The notes beneath the pieces are model-generated. The model was not told the DNA's origin and ran no database searches. It saw nothing but the letters and a program-made list of their open reading frames with translations. 64,000 nucleotides of DNA from Epichloe hybrida (Eukaryota; Ascomycota; Sordariomycetes; Hypocreales; Clavicipitaceae), in the NCBI GenBank assembly GCA_019022495.1, contig JAFEKR010000001.1, forward strand, positions 2,852,001-2,916,000. Reading direction: 5' to 3'. Numbering within the stretch: position 1 is the first letter of the stretch; each line of letters opens with the position of its first letter. The position numbers and the translations under genes were made by a program. Positions 45,101 through 58,425 of this stretch are shown piece by piece.

Positions 45101-48100
45101 AGTGTTATACTATAACTTCTTTAATATATTAGTACTTCTTCTTTTACTATAAAGATATTTACTATCTTCCTTTAAAGCTCTAGTAGGAGCGCCTTATTTA
45201 ATATAGGTTTGCCCTTATAATTAGACCTTCTTAATAGTGTATCCACAGGGTTACTCTTCCCTAGTCTATACTTAATTATAAAATAAAAAGGGCAGAGGAA
45301 TATATACTATTATACTTATCTTCTATTTAGCTTCTACTACCTTATAAAGGTCTATAGGTTATAATAGTCTAATAGGACCTTTATAGGTGTCTTTATGCCT
45401 TTAATATAATATTACTAGTATTTAAATAACTTTACTATAGTAAGTAGCTCTTAATTAGCTATACTATAGTTACGTTTAGTATTTATAAACTTCCTTAACT
45501 AAAAAGCCACTAGATGCTAATAGCCCTTATTATCTTGCTAAGATAGGATTCCTACTATTACGAAAATCAAGGTATTTATCTTAATATACACTGCCTAACT
45601 TAGGTTATAGTGTTAGAGTAAAGGCACTTGCTAAAAGGTATCTTTTAGCTAGTTAAACGCTAACCACTCCTTTTCTCTAAATATAAACCTCCTAGTCTAA
45701 ATGCTATTTTAACTGCCCTTTATTAATACGTAAAGAGGTACTATAATTCCGGAGTATTTATAGATAAACCGTTAGTAGAAGTTATAAAACCTAAGAAATA
45801 ACTATATATCCTTAAAACTTATTAGCTCCTTCTATTCTCTAATTATATTAACCTAGTAAGTATCTATTAATATCCTATTAATAAAGAGGATAAACCCTAG
45901 GAATTTTACTAATTTCTTATAGAAAGAGCACTTAGAGAGTTTTGTATATAACTTTACTAACCTTATGTGTTTAAGAACTTACTTAATATATTTAGTGTGC
46001 TTCTCCTTTATCTTAGAGAAGATTAAGATATTATTTAAATATACTATATAAATAGTGTTAACTAGCCTATATAGCGCTTTATAGATATAACTCTAGAAAG
46101 TAGCTAGGGTATTTATTAACCTAAAAGGCATCATAAGGTACTTATAGTGCCTGTAACGTGTGCGAAAAGCTATCTTCTATTTATTACCTTCTTTAATATA
46201 AATTTAGTAGTATATATCCTTAATATTAATCTTAGAAAAGAAATAGGCCCCTTAGTATTAATTAAGGATCTCTAAAATTAGGGGGAGAGCGTAGTAATTC
46301 TTTTATATTACCTTATTAAGTCCTTAATAGTTAACGCATAGCTATAGCGTTTTATCCTTCTTTAGCATAAATAGGATAGGCACGCCCGCTAGGCTCTTTA
46401 AGGGTCTTATCTAGCCTTTCTTTAGGTTATTATTAATATATTCCTAGAGCTCCCTAAGTTTACTTTAGGAGAGAGGATAGATTAGTCTATATAAGGGTGT
46501 AGCTCCTAGTATAAGATTAATTACATAGTTAGTTAACTTCTTTAATAGGAGGCTCCCTGCCTTATCTAATATAAATATATCTTTAAATTTATGTAGTTCC
46601 TCTAGGATATCTTTAATAGTTCTGTATACTTTCGCCTCCTCTTTATCTTTAAGAGAGATAAACTTATTTTCTATTATACCTATAATAGTATATATAATTA
46701 TCTTATTACGCATTACCTTTGTAAACTTGTAAGGAGTTATTAGCAAAAAGGCTACCTTTCTCTTTTTAAACTACTATTCTTATAAGTATAAGTAGAGATA
46801 TATGTGTTCTTCCGCAAGCGTATGTATTCTAATTAATACAGGGCTTCCCTCTACTCTTAGGTCCCTATTAATAGCTATATATAGTAACTTAAGGTCTCTC
46901 TTTTCGCCCTATAAATCTTTAATTAAAATAGGTACCTTATAGACACTATATTAGGGGACTATTAAAGCCCCTATTACCTTTAAGATAGGTGTTATAGCCT
47001 TAGCCTAATTAAGCTTATAAGTCTATGTAAATTAGGTGCTTATAATGTTAATCTTAGCGTAACTATTAAGATCCGCTGCTATTTTAATGTCTTTATGCCT
47101 GTGAATAGTAACTAGTGTGTAAAATCAGCGTCCTACTAGTACCCTAGTGTCTAAGGTAGAGGTAAGGGCTTTTACTTTTACCTCTAGGAGTTTTCCTAAC
47201 CTTCTTATTAGTCTTTCCTTAGCTTATTATAATTATAGAAGAAATGCTTTATACTACTATAGTTATAGCACTATTTTCTTCCTTATAGTTTATTATTATT
47301 TAGGTAAGTAGCTAGGGTCTTTTCCTTGTCCTTATCCTTATCTCTTCGGTCCTTATTTAGCTAATACCCTTATAGGGAGTTATATCTTTAGTGTTAAGCT
47401 ACCTTATATAGCCCCTTCTCTTTTAAATTATTTAGCTTTTGCTTATTCTTTAATATTGCCTCCTAGAATTACTAGGCAAGTTATACAATATCTTCTTATA
47501 TTAGACTAGTAATATCCGTGTGCAGGTTAATATAATCTTATAAGTTAGGAAGTAATTTTATAAAGAATATAAGAGCATAGGTCTTTTCTAGAGCTTATTC
47601 TAGGTGTTTCTCTAGCGAATCTAAGTAAATACTAAACTTAATAGGACTCTAGCCCTCCTTTTGCTTCGCGTTTTCTAGCTATATAGCTATTTATACATTA
47701 TAACTTATAAAGTCTTTAAGTAGCATAAGGGTCTAGTCTTAGAACTTATCCTAGTTATCCTTAGGATAATCCTAACTATTAGCTAGTTATTCTTTAACGT
47801 ATTAGTCCTATCTAGCCTAATAGTTCGTATATATATAGTTAAGTGCGAAGAGAATCTTTTGATTATCCTAGCAATACTTCTTCTTCGCCCCCTTAAAGGT
47901 ATAGTTAAGGTTATTAAGCTATATCTTATACTTCTATAGGTTTATAGGGTGTTAGAGTTCTGTAATATTTTAGACCTTAACTTCTTAGCTACTAAGGCTT
48001 AAGAATAAACTATTCTTTTAGCCCCTTTTTACTAGTTCTCTATAAGATTATATTAAGTTAGTAAGCTCCTTTTCTTAATCCTATAGTTTCTTAAGTTGCT

Positions 48101-48312
48101 TAAGCTAGGTAATTCGCTCCCTAACCGCTACCTCTTCTACTACTATAGTAAAGGGTGTGGCTTTAGATAAGGTTATAAAACATAGCATATCCCTAGCTAT
48201 AGTATCACTATTATCTAGCTAATCCTAAGTAATACGTGGTATAGTTCTAGTAAATTAGGTTATTCTCCCCCCTATATTACTCTTAGGTAGCTAGTAGGAG
48301 AAGCTTTAGAAT

Positions 48313-48514
48313 TATAAGAATAAAAGGATAGCTAGGTAAGAGGTATAAGGGCGTTTGTATATTAACTAAAGCTTGCTAGGTCTAAGTGTGTTATGTGTGT
48401 AAGTTACTAACTTATAGGTAGTGACTCGCTAGTATTACGTGGACCTAGCCCTAGGGTGTGGTGCGCCCGCCTGGTAGTGCGCTAGCGCGCTAGTGTTATG
48501 AGTAGGGCCTCACA
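48313..48514 (-). repeat. Right (5') LTR of the gypsy element
   Basis: 202 bp, begins TATAAGAAT (mutated TGTGAGAAC) and ends GGCCTCACA. It pairs with 41914-42115; only transitions separate them. Confidence 0.92.
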
Positions 48515-50995
48515 TTCTACTACTATACTAGGTCTCTTGTAGGGTGTGGTTAAGCCTTTGCTTAGGGAGCGGGTAGCGAAGCGGGAGGGCTATTTAAGAT
48601 ATCCTGCTTTAGTAGCGTTTTACTTCTCTTTTAGAATAGGATAGTCCCTTAACTAGGCTAGGTATAGCCTAGAGCATAGGATATAATTCTCCTTTGCCTA
48701 TCTATCTTTTATAGGGTAAGAGAACTCTTTATCCTTATAATAGCTAGCTCTACACCTACCACACCTTAGTGCTACTTTATAGAACTTAGCTATGTGGCTT
48801 GTTTAGAAGTAATTATAGTATTATTAGGGTTATAGAGTCTTATTATATGGTTTAGTTTGGAAAAGCTTCGCTTTAAAGACTATACTATCTTAGCATATCT
48901 TATTAGTATCTTCTACTTTAGCTAGGCCTAGTATTAGAGTAGTTCTTTAGGTGCCTTTGCCCTAGGGTTGTCTTGCTATTGCCTTCACTATGTTTACCTT
49001 ATTAGCTTTTCTAATTTCTATTACTAGGTTCTTAAGAGAGGTATGTTTAGTTAGGAATCCTTTAATAATAACGCTAAGCACGTAATAGTAGAGGGCTACC
49101 TCTAGCCCGAATGCTTTAGTAATCTATTTTTAGTCTTCTCTATATTAGGTAGCATTTCCTTTAAAGGTAATAATTATATCCCTACTAGGGAGTCTTCTAG
49201 CTGCTACTACTATAGCCTAGCCTATAGCTTTATTTACTACTATTACTATATCTTCCACACCCCTAGACTAGAGCAATTCCTAGATAGTATTCCCTTTAAT
49301 AAGTACCTCTTAGTCCTATCTACTAGGGATCTAGAGAGGGGGAGGTAAGCTATTTATTTATTTAGGAGCTAGGCTAGTGGTAATACTTGCCTAGGTTAGA
49401 GTGTTACTTCCTTTAGTTCCTTCTTTAATAGCCTCTTTAAGGGCTTATTTAAGGGCTTCTTTAGTAATGCAAATGTTACTATTATTATGGTTTATTACTA
49501 TTACTTTAGCTTAGGCATAGTCCGCTATTTACCTAGTAATGGCTTTAGTAATATACTATACCTAAGTAACTTTATTACTAGGGATAAGGCTTATAATTTT
49601 ATTATAGTATTTCGTATTATCTAGATATTCGTATTAGATCTAGTCTATTATAGGGTTATTCTTGCTGCTTTGAACATTAAACTATCCTATTCTTACGTTT
49701 AGGTAGTGGCAGCTCTATGCTAGCCCCCTTTCTCCTAAGTTAATTACTATTAGCACGTTCGCACTCCTGCCACTAGCTCTATTGTAATGCGACATTATAA
49801 GGGGGGGTAAACGGAGGTAAGGAATTCAAATATTAATGTGGTTTGTATTTTAGAGGCGATTCCGGACCTTTAGAGCGGTGCGGAAGTTTGTGCGAAGGTT
49901 TTAACCTAATTAATTAGAAACTAGCCTAATTTATAAGCTAAAAGATAAATAATTAGGTAATTATCCTAATTAATTTAGCGCCTCTTTAACTCTTTATTAA
50001 ATTTTATAGAAAAGGAAGCCTAGCAGCTCTAAATAAGGTACTAAATGCGTTCCTAGAGCACATATAAATTAATAAATCATAGCTTATAATTTACCTTTAA
50101 ATCGCTATAAGTTCCTTTAGTGCAAGAGGTACTTAATATACTAAAGTTTTTATTTATATTAATAGAGAAAGCTACCTATTCATAGCGCTATTATAGATAT
50201 ATTAAATTAAGGTAGGCAATAATCTCTAATTATAAGGTTAGTAAGGGCGTACCTTATTAAAGGTACCTAAGATAAACTAACCTTCCTGCTCTCTAAATTA
50301 GTCTTTAAGCTAACCCTAGTGCTCCTAAAATTTAGCCTTAGTGGCTGCAAATATTATAATACGCCACGCATTATAAATGCTAGAAGCTATAAGTAGTGTA
50401 TCTTTAATATTATAAATAACAGGCTTTCTAAGGGTACTAGTAATAGATTAGTCTATTACTAGTGCTATCTCTACTAGCATAGAACTAAATTTAATAACAT
50501 GATTTTCTTTATTATTCTAGGGTTAATTAGCATTATTAATTAGGTTATTATAAGGGCATGCCTAGCGTAAAGTTAGCATCCTTCTATATACTAGCAGCTC
50601 TAGGATATTACAGTTATTAAGGTTTCCTTGCTACTTCTTTATAATATTAACTATAATATTCTATAGTAAATACTAGTAGCACATTTACTATTAGGCTAAT
50701 AGAAAGGTGTTCTAGAGACTAGCTTTAAGAGCTTTATTAAAATCCATAATAATAACGCTTAGTATCTTAATACTAGCGGCCTTTATAGCTAGCCTAAGGT
50801 GCTTTAAAAGCTAGCTATAGGCTACTTTATCTTCTTTAGTAGCAAGGCTAAAGGTAACACTAAACATTATATATAAAGATATAATACTAGTAACTTATAA
50901 TAAGGGTAAATTAAAGCAGTTAACCTTATATATGTTATCTATTTATAAAAGCTTAGGGTTTTACTTCTATTACTAAATTAAATCTTTATATACCT

Positions 50996-51247
50996 TGTTG
51001 GATGCACCAAGGTCCTGCGCAGGTAATAAATCCCGTATGATTGAAGTCGATGATAGATAGATAGCTAGGAAAGAGGGAGAAGAGAGGGAAAGTCTAGATG
51101 CTAGAAAAGTAGGCAAAATCCGTATGTGGGGCACAAAAGGGGGTGGCGAATTGATGCAGCCAATTATATCGCGTGCATCGCGCCGGACCCACAATTGGTC
51201 TAGTCTTTGGCCACGATTAAACCGATGAAGATCTGAAGGAATTAACA
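50996..51247 (-). repeat. Left (3') LTR of the copia element
   Basis: 252 bp, of much higher GC than the element interior. It differs from the right LTR at six positions, each reading as C-to-T or G-to-A in this copy. Confidence 0.95.
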
Positions 51248-54200
51248 CTAGCAATCTCTCTTTTTCCTTCGTGGCCAAAGAGCTTAAAAACGTAATAAAA
51301 ATCAGATTAAAGGAAAGTGTATACAAGTAAATCCCTTAATGGGAATCCGCTGCTCTGATTGGCCGTCGTGGTATTAGTTAATTGAATTAATCTATTATTC
51401 CTTGCCTAAGCTCCTGTTTCCTAATATCGCAGGTCTTTTTACCTATCCTTTAATATAAATCATTAATTCGTTCGAATTAATTAAAGAGGAAAGTGATGAA
51501 TTCGGCAATGCTTTTGTTATTGTATCTGCTGGATTGTCGTTGCTGTTAATCCACCTGACTTCGTAGATCTCATGCCTTTTGTATGATTAATGAAGAGCTA
51601 TAATATTAATTATTAGTCTCTTCTCCTTTATGGTTCCTAGCTTTATAAGATATTTATATAACAAAAGAGAATTAGTATAGAGAATCGTAGGAATTTAAGG
51701 TATCTTTAATTAATCCGTAATCTAATATAGAGTCATGGAAATCGCGTAGGCAATATCTATGCCTTAAACTATGCTATATAACTCGGAGGCAAGCGCGCTA
51801 CAAGTAACTCTCTTGCTCTTTATTAAGCTGTATGTGATGATATTACCTTTTATAATAAAGGTATTGTCATCTTGTATTATCTTGTTGCCAATCATAATCA
51901 CGTATCTAATCTATGAGCTTAAATCCTTATTGTTAGCAAGCGATCTATCTACGAACACGAAGAGCTTTGCCTCTTTAAGAACTAAAGGAATGTATTATAG
52001 TCTGTGTTATTAATTCTTAATCTACTATTTAAGGCGTTTATTAAGGCATGTAATATCTTCTATAGAGGGCTCTTAGTGTTAAGCTATAATTAAAAGGTTG
52101 TATAAAGCCTCTAGTTAACATATAGTTATAATGTAGCTTCCTCGCGCTTGTTACTCTATGTAATCTTGCTTTGCTATTAGGGATTAAGGATTAACTTCCT
52201 TAATCTTCTAACTCTAGCCTTTTTAGGTTAAGATTAGCGAATTATTAGTGTTCTAGGTTAAGATATAGCTATTAAAGATAAGGGGATTCTTAGTAGTTAA
52301 TTATTGCTTTTCTTTAGCTATGAAATTAGCCTTCTAGAGCTCTTTCTTTTCTTTTTAGAAGAAGTTATTATTGCTTAGGCCTAATGTATTATTAGTTTGT
52401 ATTCTAATAATGCTAAAGAGATTCTTATTATTCAGGGCTATAATTAACAAGCAGGGATTATAGGTTAAAGTTATTATATTAAGGTTATCCCTATGGTAAT
52501 AGAAGTACGTTACCTACTAGTAGGTTCCGGCCTCTGCGATCCCGTAAAGAGGTCTAATTAATTCGATTATAGTCCCTTCTAGAAAGAGATATGTAATTTG
52601 CTTTAGCAGTCTTATAATAATTAGCCTTGTTAGCATTGTGTGCAATTAAGTGTAAGCTTGCGTGATATCGCGAATCTAAAGGTAAATGCCTCTTTTTCTT
52701 AATAATAGAGCGATAGCTATGATAAGTCGTTGGCTTGCTTGTTATATTATTGGCAATTGCGTTAGGATAGATTCCTTTCCTTTGTTATTGTGGCCTTATA
52801 TAACAAGATAAGATTTCTTGTACGGCGAGTCTGTTCCTTTGCCTTTGATCTCTCTAACTATACGAGAATTAAAGATTCTATGACCTCTGTGCTTTACTAG
52901 GTTAAACTTAATAAATTTAAATATATTATAAGCTTACAGAGCGTTAATCTTAGCTTAATTAGACTGCTTAAAGGGTTTTCCTAGGGTTATAATCCTTCCT
53001 TCTTAGCGGAGCTAAAGGGCAAGGTTCTAATCGGCCTCTTCCTTTGCTATAAGGAATGCTATACTTAGTATCCCTCTAGTTATAATCTCTTAAATAAAGG
53101 CCTCCTCTTAATCTTTATTTATAAGTATATAGAGCTAAACTAGGCTAATATCCTTCTTAGGGCTATAAGGTTTTCTTTTCCTTACTTTTGTTCCTTTAGG
53201 GCGTGGTAATAAGTCTTTAACTTAATAGCTTCCCCTTAGGGCCTTTTAGGCTTTATAAGCCTCTTTATTAGACTCTCCTACACTTATGAATTACACTATA
53301 AGGGCTTTTCTTAGTCTCCCTTACTTTCTCTTAGCTAGTGTCTACTACTTTTTGCTATCTTCTATTAGAGAATCTCTTTTATTAGTAGTAGTTAGTTATA
53401 TAGTTGCTTCTTCCTTTGCGTTACTAGGCTTTATCTCCTGCTACTCTAGTGTATTATAGGGCTTTATCTCCTACTACTCTAGTCCCTCTATAATACATAA
53501 GTCTTTATAATAGGGCTTTACTACTATAGAGTAAAACTTTACTAGGCTATAGGGTATATTAATAGTATAGGTCTCTCCGTTAGTAGTAAGCAGCTTATAT
53601 AGGCTATACTAGCTACCTTTCTCTCTTTACATATGTATATTAGCCTATAGGGGCAGCTAATATATAGGCGCTATGTTAGGGCTATTCCAGGCTCTAAGGG
53701 CATTATAAACCTACCGTAAAGCTAGAAGATATTAGACTTTATCCGTTACCTTACGAATTACCTTAGCACATTAAATAACAGAGACGCTTAGCGGTAACTT
53801 ATCTATTATCTATAGGTAGCCTCCGAAGACTAGCACAGTTAGGATAATACTATTTAGGCTTGTAGAGTTATTAATAGCCTTAATAGCTATTTAGAGGCAT
53901 TGCTCTAGCGCGAGATCCGTTTTAATTAAGTCTATAATAATATTATAGGCTTAGCGTAGAGGTCTGTGGTATCTCTTAACCTTTCCAATGCTATTATAGG
54001 CTTTAATTAGTATCTTACTAGTTTTAATTAACATTAATTAAGCATAATATCTAAACTTAGCGGAAGCGAAGTTATTACTAGTATCGTGAATAATCCAATC
54101 TAGAGGTCTGAGATACGTATTAATCTAATATTCGCGGATTACATCCTAGATGTCTTAAGCCTTCTGCTTCTTTAGATTAAGAAATCAGGCTACCTAGAAT

Positions 54201-57200
54201 AATATTGCTAAATTAACGATGTGAAGCACTAGTTAGCTATCGATTTACATGATATTAACAATGATCTCGTAGTTAAATTCGTGGTTATCTTTGATTATAA
54301 ACTTAAATCAACTAGGGGCCTTTCTATGTATCTAGTAATAGTGGTAAACTTTAGTTAATTCCTTAATTACCTAGCGCTTAACTTTGTGACTAGCTTAGTA
54401 AAGGATCTTTATAAGTTATTAAACGGAAGGATAACTAAGTCAATAATATAATTAATAGATATCTCCTTTTAAAAGGTAGAAGGCAACTGTTTCCTTTGCT
54501 TCTAGTAACTACTAAGGATGTCCCTATTGTCACACAATAGGTATAGTCTTGTTGCCTTAGATAAGCACGTTAGCAAGGTTATTAATCTTAACTTGCATCT
54601 TATTTATATTAGTAATTAAGAAGAGAAAGGGGGTAGCTATGTTAAGGATATAGAATTTAAGCTCTCCGAGTTCTATAGGCATATAAAGGATTCCTCTTAT
54701 AACTACTAATCTAGCACTAAATATAATAATTTAGGGTTTACAGGGGGTTACCTTTAATAAAGGCATTAATCTTAATAAAGCCTTTACTTATGCCTCTCCT
54801 ACACTTAACTTTCCTATAGCGCTAGTATTAGGCATAATCCCTCTAAAAACCTCTTTAGAATAGTGTTCTTTAGAGATATAGTAAATTAAGCCTTTATTGT
54901 ACTCTTATAGCTTATAGAGCTCCTACCTAAGGAATACGTGTTAGAAGGCTTAATTATTTAGGGTCATAAGGATATTAATATTAGTAGCGTTATAGTTAGT
55001 CTGTAATCCGGAGTAAAAGAATTATGTAATACTTAGGTATGCTATTAATAGTAGCTCCTCTATATTATTATTATTATCTTTAGCTTCTATATAGGCTAAA
55101 AGATATAATTCCTAATTCTAACCTAAGCCTTTATTAGGCTTATTATTATCCTACCCTTTATAGGAGGTAAGGAATACCTAGAATCTTTTCTTTAAAGGGG
55201 GTGTATAATATGCTTTACTAGCCTACTAGTAGTCCTTTTCCTTTTAATATTCTTTAGCAGAGTAATTAGAAGACTAGTAGCCACTCTTACTACATATAAA
55301 CTAGCGCTTAGTGCTTAGCCTAGGGCTTTACTTATAATAGCTTTCTTTACTATAGGGGGATAATCACTATCTATACTAATAATTAGTGAATATGGCCTCT
55401 AGAGGGTCTCCTTATTAGTACTAGAGGTATTAGGAGGACTTCTTATTTAATTCCATAATAGTAATTACCTTATAGAGGTCTCTAGTAAGACTCTTAAAGC
55501 CTATGAAGTATATATATTTTACTATCTAATATTTAGGCACACTAGCTATAGTATTTAAGGCCTGCTTATAGAGTTTAGTATTTACTATCTTAGTAGGGTA
55601 TAGGCCTTTATAGATTTTCTTAAGGGTTAATAATATAATCTTAAGGCACTTAAGCTTGCTTTTATTAGGGTTCCTCTTAATTATGCTCTTTAGCGTTATA
55701 CTACTCTATTTATAGTAATAGAATTACTAGTTACTTTCTGTCTTAAAGCGTTAATAAATATAAGCAATTATCTCTTTATAGGAATAGTTATTCCTAAAGA
55801 GATAGTTAAGGTAGTATTACTTAGTATTACCTATTAATATAATAGGGAAAGCCTTCTAATAATACGTTTAAGGAAGGTTAATTCTATTACACTTGTTTTT
55901 AAAGAGTGTAATCTTTGGCGTTAAGAAGTTATATAGCTTTTTACTATAGTGGTCGCTATCCTTATATATCTTTGTAAGCTCTAAGATCTTCTTTATAATC
56001 TAATCTTTAGAGGGGAATTACTATAAAGGCATAATTTGTTATAAATGATGGTTTACTAGTTATTCTTAATAATAATTATCCAGATAGAGCTATTAATATA
56101 ATAGGGATTATTACGGGGGTTCTTATGAGGGTTTAAGTAATCTCTAGGGTTAGGGAAGGTTAATTTCTAGGGTAGGTTATTAAGGTTATTAATATTAAGG
56201 CTCTAGGGGTTCGGAAGATTATGGTTATTCTTATAATCTTTCCTGTGACTAAAGGGGCATTAAGGTTTAATAAAGCACTTCCTTAAGTAATGCTAGGATT
56301 AAATATCCTAGGCCTTGCCTAATAAGAACGCCATAATCTTGTAAAGAATTACGTAATTCTCTAATAATATCCTTAGATGCCCTTTTAAAGGTGTTTTTAG
56401 ACTAGCCTTTAAAGTCTTCTTAGAATAATTCCTATAGGTTATTATCTCTCTATCCTTAATGTTTACTAAGGTTAATGAATCTTGTAATCTAGTTATTAAG
56501 CTTAAGCTACGTAGTAGTCTCTGGATCTAGCTTAACAGATTCTTTCTAGTTATGTAAGAATTCATAAGTAAGCTATTAAAGGCGTGGGGGTAATTTATGC
56601 CTTTGAGGTCTCTCAGGGGTGATAATTAGAGCCTTGCTATTACTAGTAGCCCTTCCTCTTATAGAAGGTCTAGATTTCTCTGCTATTTTTAACTATTAAA
56701 GGAAAAAGCGGCAATAGGAGTAAATCAATAGGGACAAGGAAAGCGATAGAAGTGTTAAAAGTAGGCAAAAGCAACGAGAAAAATAATAAGGAATTAATAG
56801 GAATTGCCCTTCCTGTTTTTTGTGAAAAGGAGGGAAGGAGGTAATCTCTCTCTCTTGCTAATAAGCACGGGGCAAATAGCACTAATAATAAAGGGGGCAA
56901 AAAACAAGCCGTAAATACTTATATAAACAGATTAAAGGTCTGTTAGATAAAGGGAATATTTATAGAGAAGTTATAGATGTGTTAGCTAGCTTGGCTAAGG
57001 TTGTTTAACGTTAGGTTTAAAATAAATGCCTTGCGGTGATAGATTTGGTTAGTTAGTTAGTTTTCTTGTGATAGACAATAAAATCGATAATTAATAACAA
57101 TATCCCGGATAGATATAACGAAGTTATATCCCTAAGCCTAAGGGTTAATAGATTAATTCCTTAGAAGCCTGATAAGCCCGTAACTAGGATTCTAGTCTCT

Positions 57201-57344
57201 TCCTTTAGCACACTTATGTAGTCATGCCTCTTTACCGTAATAACCGTTACGGTATAATAAGGGGTAGTGGCAGTGGTATCTGTAGAAATGTCTCTTCTTG
57301 TGATACCTAGCTTATCTGTGGTTATAAAGTCAACCACTAATTAG

Positions 57345-57596
57345 TGTTGGATGCACCAAGGTCCTGCGCAGGTAATAAATCCCGTATGATTGAAGTCGAT
57401 GATAGATAGATAGCTAGGAAAGAGGGAGAAGAGAGGGAAAGTCTAGATGCTAGAAAAGTAGGCAAAATCCGTATGTGGGGCACAAAAGGGGGTGGCGAAT
57501 TGATGCAGCCAATCATATCGCGTGCATCGCGCCGGACCCACAATTGGTCCGGTCTTTGGCCACGATTGAACCGATGAAGATCCGAAGGAATCAACA
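57345..57596 (-). repeat. Right (5') LTR of the copia element
   Basis: 252 bp, apparently the unmutated version of 50996-51247. Confidence 0.95.
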
Positions 57597-58425
57597 TACC
57601 TAGAACACTTATAAAAGCTTACTAGAAGCGTCTTAATTAAATTTCTTATAAAAAATACGCTTATTAGTATCTAATAGATTAATAAACTTCTATATTAATA
57701 TTCTAGGGTTATAAAGCGTAAGTTATAGCTAATGCTAGATAAAAAACACATCTAAACCTATAACATAGACTTTAGGGTGTTCTTATATAATTTAGCTAGT
57801 AATTTGCTTAGTTATTAATATACTAAGTTTACTAAGGTTTTTAACTTTTATCTAAAGCCATAGGAGACTAAATTTCTATTGGCTTTAAAGCTAAAGTATA
57901 CTTAAATTTAAGGGAGAAAGCACTAGGTTATAGTTATATGTGTTTTCCTTTATTATAAGAACCTAGATATTCTCCTATGTATTATATTATACTTATATAC
58001 TAAAAGGGCATTATAGCTTTCTTAAAGAGGTCTTATAAATATTAGAATTAAGGGCATTCGGATGATAATTTCCGCTATGCTAGCATTGAATTAAATAGTT
58101 AACTCTTTACTATATGCGCTTTGAATAATTACTACTAGATTTAATAACTATAAATCCCTTGCTTACTTACTAGGTATTAATAGTATTAATTATATCTTTG
58201 GTGGTTATATAAAAAGGCTGTATCTTAAAGGATTTAACAGCTTTAATAGCTTTAAGGGATAACATTGTTATGTTACGTTGCGTTACGTTATAATGCCTTA
58301 TAATAAAATTACAAGCGTTACAAGCGTTATAAGCTTTGCACGTTATAGTGCGCTGCCTGTATTTGCCACTAAAGAGAGCTTGTATATTTAGCGGGGGATT
58401 AGGTGGGAAGGTACTTCCTCCGTTT

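Larger units (their letters stand above)
41914..48514 (-). mobile_element. Full-length Ty3/gypsy LTR retrotransposon, 6,601 bp, RIP-inactivated
   Basis: Two 202-bp LTRs (41914-42115 and 48313-48514), each bounded by TGTGAG...CTCACA before mutation, flanked by the 5-bp TSD TTCTA (41909-41913 and 48515-48519). A polypurine tract lies at the inner edge of the left LTR (complement of TTGCCCCCCTACTTTT, 42117-42132), so transcription runs right to left. Minus-strand relics in order: gag (about 48250-47300), protease region, reverse transcriptase (about 46500-45700; active-site YLDD decayed to YLNN at about 46030-46041), RNase H (about 45700-45200), integrase (about 45000-44000) and the integrase end with NVFHVSLL (about 43720) before a chromodomain-like stretch. 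The LTRs differ at about 27 positions, all transitions. About 1.4 kb between chromodomain and 3' LTR is extra. Confidence 0.92.
38500..49870 (-). mobile_element. LINE (non-LTR) retrotransposon relic, split by the gypsy element
   Basis: Minus-strand relic in two pieces: 49870-48515 and 41913 to about 38500. ORF1 (right piece) shows a CCHC zinc-knuckle remnant near 48700-48850 (HIAKFYKVALRCGRC). ORF2 (left piece) begins with an APE-type endonuclease (HPLWD-like, DKLLEFIDQ, RDSTINLV near 41150-41450). It continues with reverse transcriptase (KALGDNKLLAGLIK near 40430; the F-x-DD box decayed to FMDN near 39745; STWGLGLQRA) and a C-terminal CCHC segment (LRIGKIGLNKF, then YSCGQAIED-like) near 38700-38850. 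Family: fungal Tad/I-like LINEs. Stops are mainly RIP-type. The exact ends are not determined. Confidence 0.82.
50996..57596 (-). mobile_element. Full-length Ty1/copia LTR retrotransposon, 6,601 bp
   Basis: Two 252-bp LTRs (50996-51247 and 57345-57596) start TGTTGG and end CAACA, flanked by the 5-bp TSD TACCT (50991-50995 and 57597-57601). A purine-rich tract (GGAAAAAGAGAG on the minus strand, about 51255) lies inside the left LTR, so transcription is right to left. Relics in order on the minus strand: gag with a decayed CCHC knuckle (FICSKSGY near 55300), integrase (HPSV-like near 54400; NSIGKVKRYHRPLR near 53950), reverse transcriptase, and RNase H (KLFVFVDRSLANNKDLSSQI; WINSNDNPADTITKA) ending near 51480. 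The RNase H part has very few stops. The order integrase before RT is the copia order. Confidence 0.92.
49880..58300 (-). pseudogene. MULE transposase relic, split by the copia element
   Basis: Minus-strand coding relic. The N-terminal part is at about 58300-57602; the N-terminal homology is weak. The catalytic and C-terminal part is at about 50990-49880: DNIYKVNCFNLPLL, then VTFSLATKEDKVAY, VIIMDFNKALKASL and a Leu-rich C-terminus. Removing the copia element and one TSD copy rejoins the reading direction. Many Gln/Trp codons are stops. The first Asp (in D-N-x-Y-K) and the second (in x-x-D-F) are still readable. Confidence 0.7.

Noticed and set aside
41914..57596. Both LTR elements are exactly 6,601 bp by my coordinates
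   Set aside because: They differ in superfamily, LTR length, LTR sequence and gene order, so the equal length is taken as coincidence.
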